Shown piece after piece: positions 10,100 to 23,200 of a stretch of 64,000 nt of DNA. Below the pieces are notes generated by a model. It was given only the letters and a program-made list of their open reading frames with translations. It made no database searches and was not told the DNA's origin. The DNA comes from Choristoneura fumiferana (Eukaryota; Arthropoda; Insecta; Lepidoptera; Tortricidae), in the NCBI RefSeq assembly GCF_025370935.1, contig NC_133485.1:8274734-8338733 (forward strand), given 5' to 3'. A program made the position numbers and the translations under genes. How positions within the stretch are numbered: position 1 is the first letter of the stretch; every line of letters begins with the position of its first letter.

Positions 10100-12515
10100 C
10101 AGTCTGAACTATTCCTCCACTTTATTCTAGAGGAATACATTCAGTGCCCAGCCCACATTGTGCTTTCCCAAAACTCCTTAAAGGTCCCCGAGGTCTCCTC
10201 ATTCATCTTGGAAAATGTCATATGTCAATAAGTAGCCAACATGTTCCCACATCTCATTGCTCCTCTTACAGCGCACCACACGCGACACAGACTCACGTTT
10301 CTCTTTCAGTAAAACTAAGCTCGCTGAAAAATTCTACACCTATTATAAAACGCATTCCTCAAGGTGCTAGAAACTCCGTTGCATCGAGCTTAAATAAAAT
10401 CATCATCAAGCAGGGAAAAGTTGTTGACATTCCCCTTCTCCATACTACATGTTGGCAAAAAAGATTCAAAGCATTCACTCACTTCCCAAATTAAATCAAA
10501 CTGTTCACAGCCATACCGACCATCAAAATTTCAATACCACGTCACATCGTCAACCACGTAACATCTATAAGGTTGTTGAATCCAAAATTAATTATGGAGA
10601 CCTCAAAGGCGCGGTACAAATTATTTTTTCCGGTGATACCTCCGCACCTAACACTCTCGACACCCTTGCAGAGCTCAAAGCGAAACATACGCCAGCTACA
10701 TACATCTTGCCTTCCAGACCCACCGAATTTTACCTTACCCTGCCTAGAAACATCAGACGATGCCGTCCTGGCCGCGATCTTGTTGTTTAACAATGGCTCT
10801 GCTGGAGGACTTGATAGCCTAACACACAGCACCTCGTCAGAATCCATTCTGGTCTAATAACCAACATAACAAAAATTTGATGCTAAGAGATGAAGTAAAC
10901 CCGGAGGTAATTTCTACTCTATACGGCGCTAATCTTTGTACTTTAGCCAAAAAAGACGGCAGCGTTTGTCCCATAGCAATTGGTACTACTTTCAGACGTT
11001 TGGCCTCCAAAATTTGTTGTAAGCATATTCTGCCTCAGGTGGAGCGATGATCTTCGCAGGTTAGCTGGCAAGAACTGGATGAGACTGGCCGAGGATCGTG
11101 CTCAGTGGCGTGCAACTGGAGATGCTTATGATGATGATGATGATGATATTCTGCCTTGTTTAGAAACTAAATTTCAACCGAATTCAGCTAGGGTTTGGCA
11201 GTAAAGGGGGTTACGAAGTAGCCGTTCACGCTTGCTGAACATTTTTGCAAATTCTGAAAACAAATTCTTTTCAAATTAGATGTCAAAAATGCTTTTAATT
11301 CCGTAAACCGATGCACCTTGTTGATAGAAGTTCGAAATTCCGTTCCAAATATTTATCCATACGTTTGGCAATGCTTCAGTTTACCCTCTAATCTCTTATT
11401 CCAAAACAACACAATCTTGTCGTCCGTCGGTTGTCAACAAGGTGACCCACTTGGACCGGTCTATCTTCAGTCTTGCTATCCATCCAATCATTTCTGAACT
11501 CAAATCAAAATTCAACGTGTAGGTATACCTAGATGACGGACGGTAGGTACCCTAGGTGGTGAAGCAAACAGTTTTCTCGATGATTTGGAACATGTAAACT
11601 TTATATACACTGATTGTCCCTGTAGGTGTGAAATAATTAGAGAATTCGAAATAATCTGTCTAAAAAACAATATTGTATCAAAAGCTCGCTTCATCTCTTG
11701 GGTGCCCCAGTCTTTGATTGAAGCTATTCGGGCTTTGTCGATACAAATATCAACCGCGGCGCTTCAACGAATTTTCAGATCGCTTACTTCAAATACATTC
11801 CCACATGGCTATGTTCATTCTTCGATTTTGTCTTTTCGTCCCTAAATTCACCTACGTCATGAGGTGCAGCCCCTTTTGGAAATATCAAATTTTTTGTGAG
11901 ATAAGTAGTAAGTAGATCAAGTTATTCAACTGCAACTACATAAAATTTTAAACATACAAATGGATAACAGCTGTGATAACAGGATGTTCCTGCAAGCAAC
12001 GCGTTCGTCAAATTTCCAGCGTTACATTACGTTATCCTTCATTGGAAAAATTCTACATCCATCACATCGTGATTTTGAGGTAACGTACTTGTCCGAAACC
12101 ATAGACGCTTGGAAGTTAGCCTGCCCAGGCAAAGACTTACCTCACACACAACACACAGTGCCAAAAACTTTGGGATGAACCTATCTGTCGCCGGGTTTAC
12201 TCTCATCTATTAGAAACGAGTCACAACAGCGCTGAGATAGCCCGCTTATTGGCTACTACAGAGAGGGAGTCTGGTTTCTAGTTACAGGCGTACCCATACG
12301 TAAATTACGCCAACCTTACCTTACGGACGGACGACAATATAGTTACAGGTTGGCTTAGAATTAGCGCAATTGTCGTCATACCCCATCGCTGCTATCATGG
12401 CAATAATGTGGATCGGCAGGGTCACCACGGTTAAGCTTGTACTAAAAGCGCCGGCCGTCTATCCCGCCACGCTTGCCTCAATGATATAATCCGCTGGGCT
12501 CAATTAAAAAACTAA
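10100..12515 (+). mobile_element. Decayed reverse-transcriptase element with N-terminal zinc-finger remnant
   Basis: Collinear frame-broken blocks: GPRGLLIHLGKCH (C2H2 finger end), KINYGDLKGAVQIIFSGD, NNGSAGGLDSL, LCTLAKKDGSVCPIAIGTT then RRLASKICCKHILP (RT core), GCQQGDPLGPV (RT motif at ~11430), TTERESGF (~12258) and GHHG (~12420) with a cysteine/histidine-rich end. This combination matches a family of large RT proteins known from many invertebrates; I cannot assign it to a named clade. Many stops and frameshifts: a dead copy. Confidence 0.75.
11036..11156 (+). mobile_element. 5'-truncated RTE tail nested in the RT element
   Basis: Encodes WSDDLRRLAGKNWMRLAED and ends in an ATG/ATGATG run. 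Flanked by the 11-bp duplication ATATTCTGCCT (11025-11035 and 11146-11156). About 110 bp of inserted sequence that interrupts the RT core of the host element. Confidence 0.85.
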
Positions 12516-12644
12516 TTATTTTTAAAAGTCGCTGAACTAATGTTGTTCAGTTTAAGGAGTATGATATATGTTTTAATTATTTGCTCATATTACAGGCCAC
12601 ACCCGGTATATGTGAATATGTAAGCAGTAACTCATAATACTACA

Positions 12645-13112
12645 TTAGGTATTATTTTGTCTATGTTTAGAACAGGATCTTGGAATATTTATAATGATCG
12701 CTTCGAAATCCCTAGGACGTCATAGAGTTCCATAATCTCTCTTTAGTAAGTATGTTTATCTATCCGAATCTCAGTTAGCTGTCCAATCGTGAACTGAAAA
12801 TTTCGCCATTGTGTGTGAAAACGTGTATAATTCATCGGATTGATGAAACCAGAAGTAATTCTCAATGAAACAGTTTAGCGCTGGTAAGGTCGAATATAGA
12901 GTAACAATACTTAGGTATTATTTTGTCTATGTTTAGAACAGGATCTTGGAATATTTTAATATCGCTAAATCCCTCAGATAGAGATAACCTTTAGTAAGTA
13001 TATGTTTATCTATCCGTCTTTAGTTCCACGTGAATGACATTGTGTGTGACGTGTATAATTTATTATAAACCGAAGTAATTCTCAATTTTAGCGCTGGTAA
13101 GGTAATATAGAG
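12645..13112. repeat. Direct repeat, full unit followed by a shortened one
   Basis: Unit 1 (12645-12910) and unit 2 (12911-13112) both begin TTAGGTATTATTTTGTC and end GCGCTGGTAAGG plus ATATAGAG. Unit 2 is about 60 bp shorter through many small internal losses. Confidence 0.85.
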
Positions 13113-13377
13113 AAATGTTGTTCACATGATAAGTCTTTTGCGGCATACTTACAGAATAAACGTTTTGTTTTTTATTTTGATACTCGCGTATCTACTTATT
13201 TAGTTAGCAACAGTTCTTCTTTATCTTACTGTTATCTAAGTTATCTTGCTAAAGCAAAGATAAAGACAAGTACAATAAAATTAACGTTTCAATAACATTT
13301 CAATTTTACGGTATCTTCAAACGTTCGCAATGTTAACATTTCTCATCCAAACACAGACTTAAAAGTTAAAAGGTCCC

Positions 13378-13505
13378 TTTTTAGGGTTCCGTAGCCAAAA
13401 TTACAAAAACGGAACCCGTTTTGCCATGTCTGTCCGTCCGTCCATCTGCGGTTTAGCTCAGAAACTGTAGTGCTAGAAAGCTGTAATTTTTGAATGGATA
13501 TATGT
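13378..13505 (+). repeat. Dispersed GGGTTCCG repeat, short fragment
   Basis: TTTTTAGGGTTCCGTAGCC to AAGCTGTAATTTTTG only; the microsatellite is reduced to GTCTGTCCGTCCGTCC. Confidence 0.7.
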
Positions 13506-15068
13506 AACAATAAAATTATGATGGTAGAATAAAATTTAGAAGCCATGGCTATACCTACCACTTTATGATTGCCATCATAGTGTCGAATTGAAAACACTTG
13601 GAAGCCCGATGATTATCGAGGGATATTTGAAAAATAACACTGTACAAAAAAACTGAATCGAACTGTTTTCTTTAGCTAGGGCAGCGGTGGTCACGTCCAG
13701 AGCTCCTTTTGGATTTAAATAGCAATATTTTTTTAGTATGGGTAAGCGAGTAAATTGCTGAGTGACAGAAAAACGTTTTATTATTTTTATTTTCCAGCAT
13801 TGGGTCGTGAACCCTGGTGTCAAACCGGTATATATCCCTTTAATACTTGCTTATTTCCTTTATACTTTTTTGGTACCGGTGAAAGCCTTATTTGTATGGA
13901 AACAATAGGCATTATAAACAACCTGCATTATACCAAACATTCTGGACTGGACCAGTGAGAATACAAAATGTTACTGGTTTAACTCAGATTGTGTATATAC
14001 AATTAATATTGTTTGTAATGAATGATCCAATAAATACCAATTAATTTAATGTCTTTCACAAATACCCATGTAAAGTTTTCGTGTGTAGAAATATAAAAAT
14101 CATCAAAACTAGTCGCGTATAAATAAGAGTATTTATTTACTATTCAAGAAGTCGTATAAAACTCATAAAAATGTAAAATGTGTTAAGAAAATATGTAAAA
14201 TACTTCAAAAGGCAAATTATCTACTTATACTTAATTAAAATTGTAAGGCACTGCACTACGGCATTTTAATGGCGGTAATTATCAGATTCTTGATTACACT
14301 AATTAACGAAATCATGAACAATACAATAATTCTAATAAACATGGCATGTTTTGTACAAGCAACACATTTGGCACAAACTTGGAGATTTTCTACACGTGGC
14401 TACACATAAGATGTACATGCCGATTTGAAATAAAACTATACCATATTGGTAAGAAAATTAGGGCAAGAGATAATAAATTAATTTATAATATCATAACATT
14501 AAGCCAAAGGGACGGCGGTTTTAAGAATATAAAGCTAAAATGTAGAAATATAGTGAAGATTCCTGGATAAACGGTTTTTTTTTATTACAATACTAAGTTT
14601 TTTTTTTGTTTCAGGGAACAGAAAAGTTATGTATGTATAAACAAAGATACACTGACGTATATGTATAGAAAGAACATAGATATAGGTACCTACGATATCA
14701 TTTCAATAAAAATAAAGCTGGCGTAATTAAATCTAGTTCGTCGTGATCATTTAAATAACATATAAATTAGGTAAGTAAATTTCCGATGATGTGATAAAGT
14801 GCCCTTTTTAGAACGGAATGCATAAAGCATAGGTGATATGTCGAGGGTCTCTGAATCAACCTCGTATGTGAAATTTTACAAAATTCGAATAAACATTTTG
14901 AAGGCCGACTTTAAAGGGATAAGTTCGCTCTGTACACTCGAACCATTTCATTCCTGACCCACCGTAGAACGTTCTCACAATGAAATAAGTGCCACAATGA
15001 ATTCCCTTGTTAAGCAATGCGAAGTCAGACTTTTTCTACGAAAAGGTTCCACAATGGGTCATAATTCA
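13506..15068. other. Intergenic, no gene seen
   Basis: AT-rich. The frames at 13575-13958 and 14346-14570 lack codon bias and splice context. Confidence 0.55.
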
Positions 15069-15233
15069 GTTAAAATAAATGGAATATCTGTCTTGCTCCT
15101 CCGCCAAGTAGTGAGGCCAAGTCGTGCGAAACAGCTACGTTTGTATTTTTTTCCAACTCAAACGTAGCTGTTTCGCACGACTTGGCCTCACTACTTGGCG
15201 GAGGAGCAAGACAGATATTCCATTTATTTTAAC
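15069..15233. repeat. Perfect 75-bp inverted repeat with 15-bp loop
   Basis: Left arm 15069-15143 and right arm 15159-15233 are exact reverse complements over all 75 positions, outer ends GTTAAAATAAATGG and CCATTTATTTTAAC, with loop TATTTTTTTCCAACT. No mismatch despite old, diverged repeats all around. No open frame. Confidence 0.95.
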
Positions 15234-15551
15234 ATGGACCTCCGCAAAGTAACGCCTGAATCTATACAGCATGATTCAGTTGTTTCGATAGTACATGTAG
15301 GTATCTCAACGTTTGTCAAATGTTTGTTTATTTATTTTGTATAAAGAGTTTACATATATCCGTGCAATTTTAGGTATAAATCCTAAAGAAGATATTCTAA
15401 TTTCATAAAATTTCATTAGACGAGGTTGAGTAGGAGATATTCTTTATTTTCGAGCATAGAGAATTCTTTCTAAATTTTTATTTTATTTATGACTGTAAAT
15501 CACAGAAAATCATTGGAACAGCGTACTAGATATAATATTCGTTTACAAATG

Positions 15552-15689
15552 TACAGTCAGCATCAAAAGTAAATGTACACTTTCGTAATTTGTCGTTTTA
15601 CAGCCACGTAATAAACGCCATGCAAGATTGCCAGTGTGTCGATGCGACAGAGTAAAAAAGTGATCCGCTACTTTAGATGCTGACTGTAC
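15552..15689. mobile_element. MITE with TACAGTCAGCATCAAAAGTA ends
   Basis: Terminal inverted repeats TACAGTCAGCATCAAAAGTA and TACTTTAGATGCTGACTGTA, ~138 bp, no frame inside. Confidence 0.8.
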
Positions 15690-15949
15690 TACATTTAATG
15701 TAGTGCATAATGTATTTCTATCAGGAAAAGTCGGATCTCAATCGGAATACGACAGCACCCAAAGTGTCAATCAATTATTATTGTATTAAATTAGTGTAGT
15801 TTTTATGTAAATTAATATGGAGTTTTATTATTTAGTATTAAATGTCAAAATGAAAAATTTACTACTGAACGCAACTAATTGAGGGAGCACGAACGACAAA
15901 TACGGACTTCCCCGATCATTTTTTCCAAAAACCATTATCGAACAGCAGG

Positions 15950-16045
15950 AAAACGAGCAGGCGGGTCACCTGATGGTAAGCGATCACCGCGGCCCATGGA
16001 CACCTACAGCATTATTGGGACTGCGGGTGCGTTGCCGGTTGTATG
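15950..16045 (+). repeat. Dispersed GGTCACCTGATGGTAAGC repeat
   Basis: GAGCAGGCGGGTCACCTGAT, CACCGCGGCCCATGGACACC, GGGTGCGTTGCCGG: a short fragment of a repeat widespread in moths and butterflies. Confidence 0.6.
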
Positions 16046-16220
16046 TTAATTTATTGTCACAAATTAAAGTTACGAGTCACGTCACAATCAAAAATCAAAT
16101 TAAGGTACCAAATAGATTTCGTTTCATTTTGTCACAATATTTATAGTAAGACTTACAATATCTCATAATTTTAAAGCTCATAAATTTACTTAATTTCTAA
16201 TAAATGTAGTGTTTGTTCGG

Positions 16221-16700
16221 ATACACAGGGTGTAACATTAATATCGGTCAGTATGAGAAAGTCTGAAACTATAATACATACGAAGATCCGTTCTTAGGAA
16301 CCATGTCATTGATTTTAATAACAAGAAAAACTGCAACCATGCATTTTCAAAAACTTGTACTCGGCTCGGGAATCGAACCCGGATGTTTTGAAAATAAAAT
16401 TTACATTATTAAAGAATATGAAATACAGTGCATTTTATTCATTCTAGATATCGTGTTTGATAGTAACATTTATTGCTTATGACCTTCATTACCGATATCG
16501 AAATAAAAATACTTAATGTATGTTTTATTTTTCAAAACGACCGGGTTCGATTCCCGAACAAGAGTAAAAGTTTTTTTTTTAAATGTATGCAGTTTTTCTT
16601 CTTATTAAAATCGATGACATGGTTCCTAAGAACAGATCTTCGTATGTCTTATAGTTTCAGACTTTCCCATACTGACCAATATGAATGTTACACCCTGTAT
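16221..16700. mobile_element. Fold-back element with ~160-bp arms and B-box-like inner ends
   Basis: Arms 16221-16382 and 16541-16700 are imperfect reverse complements, outer ends ATACACAGGGTGTAACATT and AATGTTACACCCTGTAT. Each arm ends inward with CCGGGTTCGATTCCCGA or its complement, a match to a pol III B box. The 158-bp centre is AT-rich without features. Confidence 0.85.
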
Positions 16701-17079
16701 ACTTCCGCATATATATATCCGTTTTGGATAAAGATTGTATACAAAATAAGAAGGGCATTGTAATGCCGTTATTTTTCAATCATATTTTAAGTAGAATACA
16801 AGTCACAAACTTACAGATAGCGATTGCTGTGAACACAAAATTATCTATTTCTTAAAGAAAGTATCATTATATCCGATAAATACCACGTTTAATATCGTAC
16901 AAGGTAGTAACTTGGACTACCAGACATACAGTGACAACGGACATTTTTTTTATGTAGTCATTAACTTCGTAAATACACATATCAGCTAAAGAGATTCAAA
17001 ATGTTTACCACAACAAGCATCAGATCAATTCCAATAGTTTTAAATTAAAAATGATTATTATTTTCAAACGATGTTATGT

Positions 17080-17203
17080 TTAAGCATTCTGATTGGAGTC
17101 TGAGACGGACATAACCTCCTCCCCGTAGTCAAACTCGTCGTAGGCGAGGTCGTCTTCGTGAGCGTTGCCCGGCGAGTCTTTGCCGCCGGGGCACGCCAGA
17201 CAT
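17080..17203 (-). CDS. tsg: tsg exon 5: last cysteines and acidic tail
   Basis: Opens by completing the split Arg codon, then CLACPGGKDSPG, and an acidic Asp/Glu/Tyr-rich tail (EDDLAYDEFDYGEE), then TAA at 17080-17082. Acceptor GTTATTTCCAG. The tail resembles the acidic end of fly Tsg. Confidence 0.9.
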
Positions 17204-20200
17204 CTGGAAATAACAAAGTAACAGTTTTCTAAGGGATGTGATCTAAATACAAGGTTTACCTAAACTGAAGGGATTTGTAAGGTAGTCATGCAGAAGCATC
17301 CAAAGACTAACCCCCTGTTTCACCATCCATTGATTAAATTTATCTGACGGATAAATTTGATGCCGTCTCTGTTTGTTTTGGTCGAATAGACCGAGACGAC
17401 ATCACATTTATCCGTCAAATTAAATTAATCAATGGGTGGTGAAACAGCCCCTTAGCGTTAAAATTGTTAAAAGGTTGATCGAAGACGAATAAAAAAGAAG
17501 GCGGAACACTGCCTACCTTTTGTAGAACCGTTTTGTCTCATTTTCAAACCCTCTTCTCTTCGTACCAAGTAACACCAGAGGATTCAAATATACAGAAGTT
17601 TCATTTATTAAGCTTTTATTTTAGATTCTATTAACACCAGTGCAGTTAAAATACGACCTGTACCTACCTAACTGCATGTTGAACCGGAATGAACGACAAA
17701 AATGTCATCATCATCATATCAGCCGTAAGTAGGACCTCCATTTGCATCGGTTAGAAGCAAACAAAAATGTTTAACCTTAACCTGATAATTCAAACCCTCA
17801 TGTTTATTCATACGTACTTAAGCTGAGTGTCCTAAAGTGTATAAAATTCTTGGCTTTATTCGTAAAAATAATTAGTGGTGCGCATTTGTTCTGATTTTTA
17901 TATTTTTTTATCAACTGGCGGCGAATAGATTATAAATTGAATGAAAAACGAGTAATAGGTAAATAAGTTAAGGTAGGTAAGATGTTTCAATTAGATAAAT
18001 TGAATTGTAAGTGTACGTGATAGATTTGTACTACCTATTTATTTATTCTCTGGAAGTTCTGTGGTGATAGTAAAACTTTTCGAATAAAAAAAAGTTGTTT
18101 ATTGGACAATTATTTAAATGAAACTTGCTAAACGTAAAATAAGTTCTCACTCTCCGGAAAGCTATAAAAGCCATGCTGCTAATCTGCAAACCATGCAGAC
18201 TAGCAACCAGCTTACAAACTTGCAAACAATTAAATATCATAACACTACAGACTGACCACCTTATCTGTGAATCGAAAAAGTTTTAATGTCGTTCCCATAA
18301 AGTGTAGTTTTGTTTGGTTTGGTTCACAGATAAGTTGGTCAGTCTGTACTTAATGTCTGGATGCGTGTGGAGATGACGCATTGATTTTTACATAAATAAT
18401 TATTAATGATTGGCAACACCTGCAAGTAACTTGATACGTGTGATCAATATGTTAATGCTAGGTGCGACCTCCGCCTGCTTCTGCGCAGGTGGCCGATTCG
18501 GGTACTAGTACCTACTTTATGGTGATGGTCTCTCCGTAAGCGCTTGACACGAAATCGAAACGACTGTGGAAATGACTCTAGGTCTCTACCCACTACACCG
18601 TGTATATCATACCATGACCGAGGACAGGAACGAAATGTCAAATGCATACATGACACGCGACGGCGACGGTTGATTATGAAACGTGCTAGTGGGCATAGTC
18701 CAAAGGCATAGTCTTATAATTTTCGATATAAAGAATATTTAGCCTTGACCCGTTGCTATTACAGTCGTGGTATGATACGGTGTAATGGGTAGCCTTCAAG
18801 CAGCAAAAGTACCAGGGCAACAGCCTGTTAGAGGCCACCCCAAAAAGTCTATTTTTAACCCCTGACGCAAAAAGAGAAGGTGTTTGTTTGAGGCATCGTA
18901 GCTCTTAAACGGATGGACCGATTTCGATGTGGTTTGCTTACGTGTGGGTGTCCTTGCGATGGTTTTTGACTATGTCTGATCACAATTGGTTCAGCCGTTT
19001 TTGAGTTATTGAGCACTACCCGTTACCCGCGACTCCGTCCGCGTTGACTTTGGTTATCGCTATCCCGAAGGAACTATGCAAATTTTCGGGATCAAAACTA
19101 GCCTATGTCCTTTCCCGGGACTCAAACTATCTGTATACCGAACTTCATCTAAATCGGTTCAGCGGGTTAAACGTGATGAAGTAAGAAAACAAACAGACTT
19201 ACAAATTTTCGCATTTATAATATTATACGCAATGCGAATTAGTGCGATTAAAATTACATTGTCGGGGATTTTGAACTTTTCTAAGTTGGTTAGGTTATGG
19301 AATTTAAATAACCTAACTAATTTGGACTTGCACCGCATTAATTTTAACAGTCTTAGTCTTAGCTCCGTGTAGCTTGCTGAATAAAAACGATACCTTATTA
19401 TCTCTGTTTAGGTATAAAAAAATTACAATGTTAAACTGGTATAAGCTCGGCAATTCCATACATTACACTCACTAACTACTAAACTGAGCTTTTTTTTTTT
19501 CAGCTTGTGAGCGGTAAATATTTGGCAGTGAGTGCAATTCGACAAATAAAGCAAGTTTTCGCAGAGTGTTACACAGCTTTCAGCGCCGCGGGCTATTTTC
19601 GCTTCGTCTGTTTACATAATCGGAATCGACAACACATTATAAATTGGCCAGGCGAATGTAAACCTTACCTGCTCTCGTTGAGGCCGTACGACAGGCATTT
19701 ATCGCCTACACACTCGCAGCATCCGTCGTGGAACCATCTGAAAATTTGATTGAAAATAATATGTATATTAATAGTGCTCCTGGCAAAACAAACCTATGGA
19801 AATCGGAAGTAGCTTGTACTTATGGTGATTCAGAGACAGCGTTCTGAACATTGTTTCAGAAGTTCCTCTTTTCTTTCATTTACAAGTAACGCATCCTAAT
19901 TTTCTCTGAGCGTTCCATTGCCACAAACACCCTGAAAGCCTTTACGAGAATGCCAACATGGCTGCATTATCATTTATCACCCATGCTGCCAAACTAGACT
20001 TTATTTTTATTCCTTCTCATTAAACATAGAGCACCTTGGTACTCATGCTGCCAAACTAGACTTTATTTTTATTCCTTCTCAAATTAAGGGTTAATGTACT
20101 TAAACATAGAGCACCTTGGTACTCATGCTGCCAAACTAGACTTTATTTTTATTCCTTCTCAAATTAAGGGTTAATGTACTTAACATAGAGCTCCTGGTAC

Positions 20201-23200
20201 TCATGCTGCCAACTAGTTTAATTTTATTCCTTCTCAATTAAGGGTTAATGTACTTAAACATAGAGCACCTTGGTACTCATGCTGCCAAACTAGACTTTAT
20301 TTTTATTCCTTCTCATTAAACATAGAGCACCTTGGTACTCATGCTGCCAAACTAGACTTTATTTTTATTCCTTCTCAAATTAAGGGTTAATGTACTTAAA
20401 CATAGAGCACCTTGGTACTTGCTTGGTACCTATTATTTAGTGGCGCTAGTACCGTGAAGTCCTTTTGACAACTTTGACATTTTAGCCAATTGCAAGCACG
20501 GCTGTAACGACAAACAAACGGACGATACTATCACTATCTATCAATATTCTGACTGTCAGATAAGAACACTAACCAAAAAAAGTTGGAAAACCCCGGTTCA
20601 AAGTTCAATATCTCAAATACGGCTGAACCGATTTTGATAAAACATGTCTTAGAACATCGCCAGAAAACCTGCTTTTAAATAAAAAATCCGCATTCAAATC
20701 GGGTCACCCGTTTAAGAGCTACGGTGCCACAGACAGAAACACAGACACACATAGCGAACAAACTTATAACACCCCTCTTTTTGCGTCGGGGGTTAAAAAG
20801 TGTAATTGGTTACTTAGTTTGCCACAGAATAGCTACTTTTTATATGAGATTCCATGTTACGGGATGTATATCGTGATTACCTTTAATCTCCCGATATTTC
20901 AACGCAGTTGCAATGAATTCCGTAACAAATAGGTAGGTACCTATGTATATCTAACGTACCTAAATACAATTTGACTATATTTAATTACAGCTACTTTGGC
21001 TGACTATAAGAAGAAACATAATACATACATTAACAGCAGGGCTACTACGAAACTCGAAGTTCGTCTCGTTCGCTAATACGAGAGCGAGAGGGACGGTACG
21101 ATACGAACTCCAAGTTTCGAGCTTCGTAGTAGCCCTGCAGAGCTAATTTAAAGTAAGTAAATCAAAATAAACGCTGGAATCAATCAATTAAGTACCTTAA
21201 ACTATTGGCGCCCATGGAGAGGCAGGAGGCGCGGCACTTGTCGCTGGACATGCACTGCGACATGTAGGCGATGGTGCAGTTGAAGGTCACCACGTCACGA
21301 CTCACCGGTTCCGACTCCTGCTCTATGCTCTCTGGAAACATATCAAATGATGTCAAACTACTACAAGCTATAAAAGCTAAAAATATTTTTTCTGACTTAA
21401 CTTCGTTCACTAAAGTTTAACGGTTTAACGATCTTGTGCGTTTGTTGTGATGAGGATGGAATACGATTAGTTTAGTAGTTTGATTGGTGTAGAATTTCGT
21501 GAAAAATTGAGAAACATTAAATAGCAATTAATAGGAATAAGTTAATAACTAATGCGAACCTAATATTCTTGGATTGTTTCGTTAATACTTACAGAAATAT
21601 GATATAGTATGTAAATAAGATGCAATTTGAATAATACGAAACAGGTGTTGTTTTAATTATGATCAGGCATAACATAACGTTAAATAATAGACTTAAAGAT
21701 TTGTCATACTGTGTGCGTTTAATGTTTTGCGGTCCGCGGCGCGATGCTACCTACTCAAAATTTCGTTGCATTGTTAATTTAGTCAATAACTTTGTTTCGT
21801 GTAGGTAGATATTCAATACCTATACATATATACCTAGTGACTATTTTATATTACTTATGTGTAAATTTGTACCACAATCTCCTATTATTGACGGCAGGAC
21901 GCGAATGAATTCAGTGTGACGTAATCCTAAAATCATTCTCAAATGCAAGAAGGATCAATATTGATCTAACGCGCTTTGAGCAGGTAGACAAAACATTCCA
22001 CTATAATGAGTCACTTTATTCTCTCTGTGGGGTACCTTTTATTGCTTTCCGACTTGGAGGTCCCATTGTGAGATTTAACTGTTGTTGATAATCTTGTATA
22101 ACTGTTAACTAGCTGTGGAAGTTTGCACTTATCTAATCAATAGCAGTAAATGGTGCTTCCTAGAAATGATAATGGGTCATTCTGAGTAGTAAGGGAAAAT
22201 AGTATGTGAGCCTGAGATTAGACAAAACAGCACTTTGGTTGTGTATTAGTCTAAACTAATTTAATAAAGAGGTAAACTTCTCTTATTTGTATGTTGGGGT
22301 TAATATCTGGAACAACTGTGCTGATACAAAAAAAGCATTCTCTAATATAAGCTACCATTTTCCCAAATTGACACAGGCTCTTTATACCAGAAAATAAAAG
22401 TTTACTTATATACAACAAACTGATTAGAAAACTCTATCATAATAGAGGAGTTTGTTTACATACAACATCGAAAAAACAGTTTGAATACACATATTGCTGA
22501 TTTTTGATAGCAAGTACTACCTGGAAAATTTTAGTAGTATTAGGCCATTATATGGTCTACTCTGAGAAAAAAATCTAGAGGTGTCACTACTTCACAACCA
22601 CATAAAAAATGTGTCCTTTTTTATTTGGTCTTTTTTTCTTTTTTTATATGATCTAGTATTCGTTTTTTGGGTGACATTGGCGACCAGATGGCCTAGTGGT
22701 TAGAGAACCTGACTACGAAGTTTGAAGCTCATGTCCGGGCAGATATTTGTATGAAAAATACGAATGTTTGTTCTCGGGTCTTGGGTGTTTAATATGTATT
22801 TAAGTATGTATCTATCTATATAATTATATTTATCCGTTGCTTAGTACCCATAACACAAGCTTTGCTAAGCTTACTTTGGGACTAGGTCAATTGGTGTGAA
22901 TTGTTCTGTGATATTTATTTATATTTATATTTATAAGTAAATCTATATACAGACCGTTATTTCAAAATTTGAAGCAAATTGCTTGAATACATCCCAAACA
23001 AAATACATTATAGGAAATCTTTAAAAAAATTGTAAGTCAAAAACTGTCACAAGTAGGTTGTTCATACTCAGCATAAATATTCTTCACTAAGTATAAGAGG
23101 TACTAAAAAAAAAACCAAGCCTATTTGATCTAAGGGCCGACTTGGCATGGAAACCCGACTATGGCCTTTTAGAAATAAATAGATCCAAATTGCTGAATAA

